Source: Lojkania enalia (lineage: Eukaryota; Ascomycota; Dothideomycetes; Pleosporales). Taken from it: a stretch of DNA of 64,000 bases. A program made the position numbers and the translations under genes. Location of the stretch: contig ML986613.1 of assembly GCA_010094045.1 (NCBI GenBank), forward strand, positions 248,001-312,000. The letters run 5' to 3'. The notes below the pieces were generated by a model, which was given only the letters and a program-made list of their open reading frames with translations, did not search any database and was not told the DNA's origin. Below are positions 47,437 through 56,760 of this stretch, piece by piece; positions within the stretch are counted from its first letter, which is position 1; each line of letters begins with the position of its first letter.

Positions 47437-48419
47437 GAGGATGAGCGTAGCGGAAAGCCGCCATAAACACAAATAGTCAACAGTCGCTTAGACAAGCGCT
47501 ATGTTCATTATATAGTTGCTTGACCCATGATGCTGACGATCCGTTACGTCTCACGATAAAAACAGTTTGCGGCCTGCTCCGTTCTACGGAAAGTCAGTGG
47601 AAAGCGTTGGAGCTAATAAGGAAGACCACGTCAATTAGCGTGCGCTTGTTGAACTTTTGTAGACAATTTGTGTGGGCAGCAATGCCGAGGTCGATAGCCT
47701 CCGGAGCTAGCGTCATTGAGCACGGCAACATTCCCTCAGCTGCCATCAGATAGATGCAAATGTGATATAAGAACGTGATCTGGCGTTCTCCTGTTTGCTG
47801 ATTTGTCCGTCAATCGGGCTCTCGATGTGAAACGAAAAGACAAACAGGGAGACATAGCCACTGTCATACAGCCGTCACATACCTTCGTTTGACGACCGAC
47901 GGCAAATACTATATTGCTGAAGCACGGCGGTAGGGTTCTGGCATAGTTTAGACAGCCAATGCCAATGTTCTGGAACGATAAACGCGAAAATTCCCGCAAT
48001 GTACGTAAACCGAAAACTCACAGATCTAGAGAGGGAAATTACAAACAAAACCATTGTGGGGGGTAGTATGTATTCCTAATGGCCAAAATTAACACCGGCA
48101 CCAGCCCATACATGATATCAAGTAGAACGCGAAAATTGTACAAAATGTCACACGTAAAGCACCTGAAGTGAGGCGCTCAAAATGACGGCGCGCCTTCTAA
48201 AGCCGCTGCGCGGGGATTTCTTATGCCTAACCCCGTCCCGGAGTTTGTTGGCAGCGTAAATGGGAGGAGAGGTGAGACACGGTGCCTAGTTCTGAACTGT
48301 CAATACCGAGTAAACGTCGAGCAACAGCCTAAGCCGGATCAGAGATGCAAGCGCAGTTATAGTACCGTGCTTAAGCCTGGTACAACTACGGATTTTTCCG
48401 GAAACTGACTCCCAAGCAT
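47437..48419. other. Intergenic, no gene recognised
   Basis: About 980 bp between the SprT-like promoter and the 3' end of the PMP22-like gene. Only short frames. Confidence 0.5.
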
Positions 48420-49332
48420 CTAATAACCGCTAGGTCCACCGGGTCCACCGGGTCCTACGGGTCCGCGTCGGTCGTACTCATCACCCGGCCTTCCAGCAGT
48501 GCCCCTTCCGCTTCCGTCGCCGTAGTGTTTCCGCCTCAAAGCCGCAAGCCTCTTCTTCTTAGTGTGTGAGTTGATGTAGGTGCCGATGATAAATCCAACG
48601 ATGTTGAAGAAGGGCACCCATGTGTGTTCGGGAAGGAATTTCTGGGCAAAGGCCAGTGTGATGGGGGAGACGATCCAGCTGACCTTCATAACAGGCATAA
48701 ATCCTGCTTTGACGGTTGCGCGTACCTGATGGAAGGTGCGCGCGCCCGCAATAATGGCCATGGAAACGAGGTAGATGGTGTTCTGGATAGGGGAGACCTA
48801 GGGCCACATCAGTAAGACGGTGTTTCCGAGAAAGATGGTGCACGGAAGCTCACAATCAAGTTGCTGACCAAGATTTGGAGGATTTTGGCTTTTAGGCTCG
48901 TTCTCCCCCGGAAAATCTTCTGGAGAATGGAGATGAGGACATGGCCGAGGGGCGCGCCTATGAAGGCGCCGTATAGGGCCATCTTGGGGACGCGGGATGT
49001 AAAGTAATGTCCAGACTTGCTCCGGTCATGGGCGATCCACGATGCAAGAAACTCTTGCAGGCCGGCTAGGGTTCCTGATGTGAGCATCTTGGTGCGCAGC
49101 GGATTCGACTGCAGCTGCTTGAGATAAGCCTGGCAGGAAGGCGGGTCAGCAGAGCTCGGAGGCGCATCTTCAATTGCGCGCTGCTCACCGCGAGGTATCC
49201 ATTAGGGCCGCCGCCTTTGGTCAGAGCCTCGCCAACGTTATGGACGAGGTCGTCGCCTGCGACGCCAGCGGCAGCGCTCGCAGCTGCCCCCGTCGTCGTC
49301 TTAATGGTTTCTTTCTCGAACTTGACCGACAT
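48420..49332 (-). CDS. Mpv17/PMP22 family membrane protein
   Basis: Exons 49332-49189, 49129-48854 and 48797-48420 (introns 59 and 56 nt) give 265 residues. After an Ala/Gly-rich head (MSVKFEKETIKTTTGAAAS) the family blocks are AYLKQLQSNPLRTKMLTSG, TSRVPKMALYGAFIGAPLGH, LKAKILQILVSNLIVSPIQN and FLPEHTWVPFFNIVGFIIG, with four hydrophobic segments. This corresponds to PXMP2/PMP22-type pore-like proteins of peroxisomes or the mitochondrial inner membrane; which membrane is unclear here. The C-terminus adds a collagen-like PVGPGGPGGPSGY tail not expected in the family core. Splice sites were set by unbroken family sequence across both junctions. Confidence 0.88.
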
Positions 49333-50521
49333 GACTAGATCGATCCGTCCAATGCGGTTGCAACTGTCACGGGCAGTGGGGAGGCGCGGTCGAGGGTTTT
49401 GTGTAGCGGTCGAAGAGGGCGAGGTCGGCGCGTTGAGCGAAGTAGCTGACGACGGGACGAGGTGGTTGGGGGTGTTTGTTGTCTCCCGAGCGAGTACCCT
49501 CGGGCTCGACAGAAGCGGACTAGCGCGTGCGTCAGTGCGCGCGGCAGATGGCGAGTGCCTTTTTGTGGCGGCGGAGACGAGCGACGACACCTCGCCCTCC
49601 TCGCCCTCCTCACCCTCTTACAGGGCATCAGGACGTCTTCAGGGCCGAGGAATAGCTCTATATACAAAATCAACCGTCGGATCCATATAAAAGGAGGTGC
49701 CAAAGATGATATTCACATCGAGGACGCACTGCGCCCGCACCTCTCCTTGGGCACCAGCACCGGCCGTCCACGACTCACACGGCGCCGCTATCCGTTGAAC
49801 AACGGAGGCCAGGCATTAACATGGGCAGAAGCATACCGGCATGCCAGAGGCTGCCATGAGCGGAGAAGACGACGTGCACGAGGGGAACGTGGCCCATAGA
49901 ATGTAGTGCATCCAGGGTATCGATGTCGCACGACGCAGTAGGCAAGGAGCCGTATATCATCATCCTGTGCAGGCCTTGTTCTGCTCTAGACATCTATGCT
50001 GTTTTCAATCTTCAATGAAAGAGTCGATATATCCACCACGGAAGATCAAGATGATTCTTCAGAATTCCTCGAGATTCCGGGCTGCGCGTCTTGGGTCCTG
50101 CTCTCTCCTCTGTCAAGACGGCCGGGCTGGCCTTTGCATGCTGCTCATGCAAATAATCATGCTCCCCTTTCCGTCTCCAGCATGATCACTTTTATTTGGT
50201 ATTTTACTTTCACAAAACATCCATTCGTATTCCAGTTCAAAACGGCCCTTGCGGTAGTTGGTGAAGGCGCCGTTTGCTGTCGGCGGCGCTAACTTTGGCG
50301 GCCATCACGACCTTGTTTCTGTCACTGGCCGTACATCGCACAACCCGCCTCTTTTCCGCACCATCCACCTTTTCCAATCCTATACCATTGTTTTCCCCTT
50401 TCCTCTAAGCCATGGCCAATTGAGGGTCGCCCATCCACCCCAGGAGCCACACGCTGCTCCTGTTCGCTCCTTCCGCCACTCCCCCCATCTATAGAGGTAC
50501 CGCAGCCGATTCCGTGGTTAC
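49333..50521. other. Intergenic, divergent promoters
   Basis: 1.2 kb between the PMP22-like start (minus) and the Cys-containing unknown gene (plus). GC-rich near 49350-49650, with overlapping open frames on both strands but no domain signal. Confidence 0.45.
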
Positions 50522-52075
50522 ATGGGCATTCCGACTTCACGACGAGTACGTATTTCCATCATGCTAATCCAAGGCGAAGCCAGCCACCTTGCAGGTCCCG
50601 CCGCATGCCCGCCCATCTGCACAACACATTCCGGAGTCACAGCTCCGGGACCGCGCATCATGAGAGTAGGTTCCGCCAACATCGTAGTGTCGAGCCTGGC
50701 TAAGACGGTCAAGTCCCGTGCCGCATCTAAGCGGGCACCCAAGACGCCCAATTGCACCCATATCAATATGGATCGGATATATGATGACAACGAGATCTGT
50801 CATGTGTGTGGCCGCTTCCCTGATATTGGATTCCTCTACGTGTGTCGGCAGCAAGATGTTCCTGGTTTACCTCTTTTCGACATCGATCCGGCCTTGAAGT
50901 CCGAATTGCGCATGGAGCTGGAGCTTGTCGGTCTGAGTCACTCCGTCATTGAAACGGCCGAGCGTGGTGAATACACTGCCGAACAGCTTGAGAAACTTAG
51001 GTCCCAGAAGCTCCATCTGAAGCAAATCATCTCGGGGGCTCTTGAAGCGAGCACAGTCGGTGGCCCGTACGCCAAACTATGGGCTCATGGTGTCGCCAAC
51101 AACGACGGAACCTGCCATTCTCATCCTGAGAAGGATCCGGTAAGCTATGAAAACGCTTTTGCCAGAGTTCGACATACGGTACTAACTTCGCTTCAGAGAA
51201 TTGAAAAGTGCAAATTCAAGGCCTGTCACGCTTGTCGTCCCTACTACAAAGACCGTGCCTATTGCAACGTTGCATCGGTCTTCTCCTCTTCTCCACCGCC
51301 ACCTCTCACCGACCTAGATGCCCTCGCACTCCCCATCAAAGATGCGCGGATACTCAGATATATCGGTCTCTTATCCAGCCCGCGTTCTCCGGATGCCACC
51401 GCCTCGGACTCCCCTGGTCTGACTACCCAACGAACCGACATGTCGACCACCTCGGAGCTCCGCTCCTCTGGCGCTAGCATCCTAACCTTTCGAACCACGC
51501 AAACGGATATGGACGATTTGAGCCAGCTCCGACACCCCCGCCGCCGCTTCTACAACCTAGGAAACCGCGACTCGGACGACATCGCCAGGGATCTCGCCGG
51601 CCTATCTCCATCCTGGCGCCGCTGCCTCAAGACAGCCATCCAAAACATTTTCCGGCCTTCTCGCGAGTCCAGCTCCTCGGGTTCAAATATTACGCTCCCA
51701 CTTCCGCGAACGGGTACCGTCCGTGATCTCACAAAACGTGCGAGGGACTTCGATATCGGTAGCCTCCGGCGTGTGAAAAACCAGCAGGAACGTATGGACT
51801 TGCGGGGCACCATCCTCTATGGCCTCTCTGAGGGTTTTCCTGGCGCATACCCATCTGAATACTCCAGACGCACGGACCTGGACACCGACACAGTAAGCGA
51901 TTTCTCCGTCTGTACATGCGCATCACAAGGTAGCGAGGTCGAAGTAGACGGCGGCGTAGCACTCACCGAGGAGGCCGTCGAAACACATATTCCGGATATC
52001 CTGTGCCCTGATTCCTGCGAAGGACAAGACGGGGTCGCCGCTATCGACTGCAATCCCGTCATGACGCAGGTCTGA
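50522..52075 (+). CDS. Unrecognised fungal protein with CxxC motifs
   Basis: Open frame from 50522 to 52075 with a clear intron at 51140-51196 (GTAAGC donor, perfect TACTAAC branch, CTTCAG acceptor, 57 nt). With the intron removed the product is 498 residues. A conserved-looking core begins near MDRIYDDNEICHVCGRFP (ATG 50768): CHVCG ... FLYVC, a helical part (LRMELELVGLSHSVIETAER), then CKFKACHACRPYYKDRAYC after the splice, which may bind zinc. The second half is Ser/Thr/Pro-rich and disordered. The N-terminal 82 codons before 50768 look non-conserved, and a possible intron (GTACGT at about 50546 to TTGCAG) lies there, so the start is uncertain. Function unknown; I expect it to be conserved in related fungi. 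Confidence 0.65.
   Translation: MGIPTSRRVRISIMLIQGEASHLAGPAACPPICTTHSGVTAPGPRIMRVGSANIVVSSLAKTVKSRAASKRAPKTPNCTHINMDRIYDDNEICHVCGRFPDIGFLYVCRQQDVPGLPLFDIDPALKSELRMELELVGLSHSVIETAERGEYTAEQLEKLRSQKLHLKQIISGALEASTVGGPYAKLWAHGVANNDGTCHSHPEKDPVSYENAFARVRHTVLTSLQRIEKCKFKACHACRPYYKDRAYCNVASVFSSSPPPPLTDLDALALPIKDARILRYIGLLSSPRSPDATASDSPGLTTQRTDMSTTSELRSSGASILTFRTTQTDMDDLSQLRHPRRRFYNLGNRDSDDIARDLAGLSPSWRRCLKTAIQNIFRPSRESSSSGSNITLPLPRTGTVRDLTKRARDFDIGSLRRVKNQQERMDLRGTILYGLSEGFPGAYPSEYSRRTDLDTDTVSDFSVCTCASQGSEVEVDGGVALTEEAVETHIPDILCPDSCEGQDGVAAIDCNPVMTQV
51140..51196 (+). other. Stop-free 57-nt intron
   Basis: Canonical donor, branch and acceptor, but its length is a multiple of three and no stop is in frame, so a gene finder can read through it and retention would add 19 residues between ...HPEKDP and RIEKCKF. 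Confidence 0.7.
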
Positions 52076-52850
52076 AGAGAAGGTGTGTGCGTGGATGCTG
52101 GCAAAGGGACTTGCTTGTGGCCGCGGAGCACTATCATTATCGACTGGCGTATCGGCGTTTTGGTTCCCTTATCGATATACCCTTGGGCGGTGTCCGGCCA
52201 ACGGAGTTCATAATGTATACCCATCAGAGGTCTGCCTGACTTCCCCTGGTACTTTGGCGTTCGTCATAAATATTTCTACCATCCCCATCGCGGGTTCATG
52301 CGAGGGAGTATTGCAGGCGTTCATTGGCAGCAGTACTTTTTCACTGGTCCACCATTCTTGTGCCTTAGGAATACGGCTAAATTCTTAGGTATTCCTTGTT
52401 GGTCGCGGTAAAATTGAAAAATAATTGAAAAATTAAAATTAAGAAATGGCTTTTTTTTTTTTTTTTTTTTCAGGCAATCTTCTATGTGCCTCTATACTAT
52501 CTCGCAGTGGTGAATATCCTTAAGATTTCGTCAGAACCCAATCCGGCTCTCTTCCAGAAAACCTCACTCGTTCCCCCTCACGGCACATCACCATCCCAAG
52601 GCACAATTTATGCTCAGTCACGTATAAGATATACTATATTGTCCTATTCCAATATCCCGTAATCTTAATAATGCCTATCACAGGCCCCATCGAGCCACCG
52701 CTATCCATAAGAAGAAAAGACAAAGAAGATTCAACCTTGTTTTAAGACCACTGTCAAAGGAATCCAGCCCGGGCCATTAATTCAATAATGATGCTACAGA
52801 GAAGTAGCAGAGCACCAAAACAGATCAGGAAACTAGTGGCAGCGACATTC
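52076..52850. other. Convergent 3' region
   Basis: 3' UTRs of the CxxC protein gene and the vWA gene. No gene recognised. Confidence 0.5.
52451..52470. repeat. T20 homopolymer
   Basis: Run of 20 T in the convergent 3' region between the CxxC protein gene and the vWA gene, preceded by A-rich repeats of ATTGAAAAAT type (52416-52440). Simple sequence. Confidence 0.8.
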
Positions 52851-55710
52851 TTAGTACCGGCCCGGAGGAGGTGGACCACCGTACTGCGGCTGACCTGGGG
52901 CGCCAGGGTAGGGAGGACGGCCTTGCTGCGATGGTGGGCCGCCTAGACCGCCTGGATATCCGCCCTGTGGAGGCTGTAGGTAGTCGTTAGCGGAAACCGA
53001 TAATCCGGTTCTAGCATGAGATTCTTACATAGCCTTGAGGCGGACCGCCTGGATAACCTCCTTGTTGTCCCTGGAAGCAAGATTAGCGATGCACGTCTGG
53101 TGTTCTAATAGCAAGAGCTTCTTACATAGCCTTGGGGTGGACCACTCTGGGGGGGGCCGCCTGGATAGCCTCCTTGTTGCCCCTAGAAACAAGATTAGTG
53201 ATGCATATTTCTGGTGTTCTAATAGCAAGTGCTTCTTACATAGCCTTGTGGTGGCGGACCTCCGGGGTAGCCTCCTTGCTGAGGGTACTGCAAGATATGT
53301 CAGCATGCTATACATCACTCGAGGGTATAAAGACTTACATAGCCTTGCGGAGGCGGTCCCCCGGGATATCCTTGTTGAGGAGGCTAAGAAAGATTGTGAG
53401 CAAGGGACAAATCATGGTTCAAACAGTATGATGTACATAGCCCTGAGGAGCTCCATAACCTCCGGGAGCGGGGCCGCCAGGAGGACGGCTCGTTTTCTCG
53501 TCTTTGGTGTCGTATGAAGAATCAATAGCTCCAAGGAGCATTTTGACGACCCAAAGAGGAGGCGTCAAGTCAACAGGAGGGTTGGCGGCCGCCATCTCAG
53601 CCTGTTCGTTCTCATAGTCTACGATTGTTAAAAAAGCACATGACGAACATGACGAATAGCAACGCACTGGAAGTGCAGTCCACGAAGGGACCGATGTTAG
53701 GGTCTTCATCAAGCCTTCCAAGGAACTTCCTTGCAGCCTCGTCGTTTCCAACTTGAGCAAACTCGAAAGCAACGGCGCCGCGTCCCCCTGCAGGGCCGAA
53801 TACTTGTTCTAGGGCGTTGAATGCATACCTGATAGTATTGGCTACCGTATTCTGATCTTCACCGGCTGGTTGACCATCTGTAATTGAGACAATCAAGACG
53901 GGTTTGCGCATTTGGCGGGAGGTAGCCTTGGGTAAAATAATTCCATCTATAACCTTCCGCTTTAGCTCAGTGCCCATCGGAGTAAGGCCTGAGAACCTGA
54001 CACCACTGATAATTTGCTTGACCTGCTGCTCAGTGCAAACATGGTCCTGAAGTGGTTGGCCTTGTTGGTCGCGCAAATGAGTAATGTCAGTGTTCATGAA
54101 GCGCACAGAGATACCGTCCTTGTCGAACAGTGTAGCGGCAAAGGCTACACGATCAAGAATAACCGTAAGATCGGTGATGCGGCTGCCCTCTTCCTCAAAT
54201 TGCATGGATCCACTATCGTCTACGGGAAATTAGTAGAATTCATTCACTTGCGGCTCGTTCAAAGGTGGTCACGATAGTCGCAAGTACAAAACCCATCACT
54301 TACCAATATACAAGACAATGTCGTATAAAGCCAGCTTGATAATATCGCTGGCAACCTCCTTGGGCAACTTCCAGCGTTGCATGACCTGATTGACCAAAGG
54401 CGGCGCTTGGCTGGCGATGTTCTGAATAGTGGGATTTGTTTGCGGGTTGGGGTAGAAAACTTCGAGCTTTTTCTCATTGATACAGTTCAAGAGCACGTTC
54501 TTGTAGGCAGCGATATCTGCAGGCGTGGCCTGGACCTGCTGTGGGGGAGCTCCGTACTGCTGCTGAGGAGGACCGCCATACTGTCCTGGAGGTGGTTGGC
54601 CCTACGCAAACATTGAGTTAGCCTCTTCTCTTCATATTGATTTTGAAGCCGAGCTCTGCATCATTTATCAAAGCCGCGTTTCCAAAGACTGGTTCATCAT
54701 CCGGCGTTTGCATGAATCCCGATGACGGAAGCTGGCGTCGAAGAAGTCGAGTAAAGACAATGGGCTCACGAACATATTGGCCGTATGATGCTTGGCTAGA
54801 TGACTGTCCATACGTCGGTTGATTCCCGTAGGATGGCTGTCCGTAAGGTTGTTGTTGTTGTTGTCCATAAGATTGTCGGCCCCATTGCTGTTGCTGCTGC
54901 TGATAAGGTTGCTGATTTGGCGGTGGTGGGGGCGGTCGATTATATCCAGATTGCGATTGATATGGCGAAGGCGATCCATAGGGATTCTGGGGCGGAGCAG
55001 GCGAGGATGACGGTTGAGAAGCAAACGGGTAAGGCGGAGGAACTGGAGGATTTGCGGATGGCTGCGGACTCTGCGAGTATGAGTTAGGCGTGGAGTTGGG
55101 GCCGAGATATGGCTGATAGCCGCCGTAATTCGCCATGGTAGAAGATCAAAGCAGCTGGAGGTAACTAGGTGATTCCGAGATGAGGGAGAAGGCAGGGGTG
55201 GGCATGAAGCGGAGTACGACCGAGTATTCCAAGCCTCCGTTTGCCGGCAGGCGCGTGAATGACGGCGGTTAGACCAGATGTGGAGGCGGTGTTTGCTGGC
55301 GCCGAAGTCCTGCGACGAGCTGTTGCTGCTGCTGCAGCAGTGGAGGATGATGGCGGCAATGACCGTGATGATGACGCAGGAGCAAGCGGCAAAGAAAGGG
55401 AAAGAAAAGATGGTTGTTTTGCTTACCGGAGCACCGGCGCCTGGATATGGCTGATATTGCGACTGCCCAGGCTGGAAGTGGGTATTAGCGGACGGTGGAT
55501 GCGATTTACAGTAACGACGAGACTCACATAGCCGCCTTGCGGTTGGCCTCCTGGCGGACCGGCAGCTTGTTCATATGCAGCGAGCTTGGAGGCGAGCTAG
55601 AAGAGGTACAATGGTCAGCCCAACGCAATCCCCGATGACGTGTGCTGCCCTTGCGGGGCATCGTGGAGGGGCAGCCGTCGTGGCAGCGCGACACGAGCAC
55701 TTACTCCCAT
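52851..55710 (-). CDS. vWA-domain protein with Pro/Gln-rich head and micro-exon-encoded repeat tail
   Basis: Proposed 12 exons: 55710-55705, 55596-55528, 55471-55427, 55112-54774, 54601-54304, 54219-53668, 53618-53437, 53383-53339, 53287-53240, 53182-53126, 53070-53029 and 52973-52851; 601 residues. The start MG-LASKLAAYEQAAG fits this fungal family as I remember it. A Pro/Gln/Tyr-rich head is followed by a helical region (KLPKEVASDIIKLALYDIVL) and a vWA/copine-like domain with MIDAS D253-D-S-G-S-M, then ISITDGQPAGEDQ-type strands (VLIVSITDGQP). The tail is GGYPGGPPQGY-like repeats, one per micro-exon. vWA domains bind partners through a metal ion; the role is unknown. The junction from exon 3 to exon 4 (314-nt intron) is the least certain: ATG 55136 (MANYGGYQPY) could be an alternative start. 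All other joins keep frame. Confidence 0.8.
52974..53436 (-). repeat. Array of five micro-exons and five short introns
   Basis: Reading the minus strand, five introns (53436-53384, 53338-53288, 53239-53183, 53125-53071, 53028-52974; 51-57 nt) alternate with exons of 45, 48, 57 and 42 nt, leading into the last exon. Every exon is phase 0, starts with a PPQQ/YPQQ/GQQG/PPQG codon set, contains GGYPGG or QGYPGG, and ends GGCTAT directly before GTAA or GTAC. The introns at 53239-53183 and 53125-53071 are near copies: both begin GTAAGAAGC, share TTGCTATTAGAACACCAGA, and end with CTAATCTTG before the acceptor. This is tandem duplication of an exon-plus-intron unit of about 100-115 bp. Confidence 0.88.
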
Positions 55711-56760
55711 GGTTGGATGCTGGAGAGCGACTCCGAATGCGGCGGTGGTAGTTTGAAGATGTCAAAGAAAGGGTGAGGGAAAGTAAGGAAGAAATAAAGC
55801 GGCGAGGGTGCGCAAGGTCGGGCGATTACTGCTGAGGATTCAATCGCCCTTCGCGCTTGCATCACAGCAGCGTTTCTAGTCGGCCACAGCCACAGCCGGG
55901 GGTTAAGACCGTAAGACTGCCCCAGCAGACCTCGCGCTCTAGCCTCCATTGGGCAATGGGCGCAGGTTGGGCATGAAATGGACATGTCTCGTTTGCAAAC
56001 CGGTCTGGTGATGATGGCCGACTGCTTGATTCAAGGTCAGCTTCAGCCACAGTAGTGCCCAAGCTTTGGGGAACGAACGAGTGGGGACCAAGGGACTCGT
56101 TCTTCATGACAACGTGAACCATTCAAACGAGCTCTGGTACTCATCGAAGAAGGGGCATGTTGAGTGTTGGAGCTATCTCCGAGGATTCAATGAGCTTGCT
56201 TCACCTATTCAATTCGAACAGTGTGAATTCTCGTGTGTGGTACCAAAGGTAACTCAGGAGTCTACACAGCCACGACGCACATTAGCTTGAAGGTTCTGCT
56301 AGAGTAGGCTGCATCGAAGACCCACTTTCACGCCGGTTCCCGGCAAATGTGGACTTGCTCGAAGGCAGAAACCTCAAATGAAGACACGGTAAGATTGCGT
56401 TGGACTATAAATAACGAACTGAGTATACATGTTTAGGGTCTTATATACGTGATTATGTAATTCCAATGAATCACGTGCACCTACGTTCTCCAACCCTTCA
56501 TCAATCATCACGCGAGTTCTACGTAGTCGTCCTCAGACCGCACCCCAAAAGCGTCCGGATCATCCCATTGAAATATAGTATAGTCCGTACTAACATCCTT
56601 GGTTAACTAGTAGGCAGTGCTTTCAAGGATGGATATCCTGCATTACGGCTCATCGCCGGCGTTCTACCATGAACAGGCAGCCATCTTTGCCCGACAATTT
56701 TCTTCTCCTTTAGCCGGCTAAAAATTCCGCCTTACGTCTCAATATAATCCAACGCCACTA
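55711..56760. other. Intergenic, upstream of the vWA gene
   Basis: Promoter side of the vWA gene merging into the second AT-rich island. No gene recognised. Confidence 0.5.

Noticed and set aside
52974..53436. CRISPR-like or satellite array suggested by regular repeats
   Set aside because: Each unit has splice sites and a phase-0 coding exon, so it is an exon-intron array in the vWA gene, not a CRISPR array.
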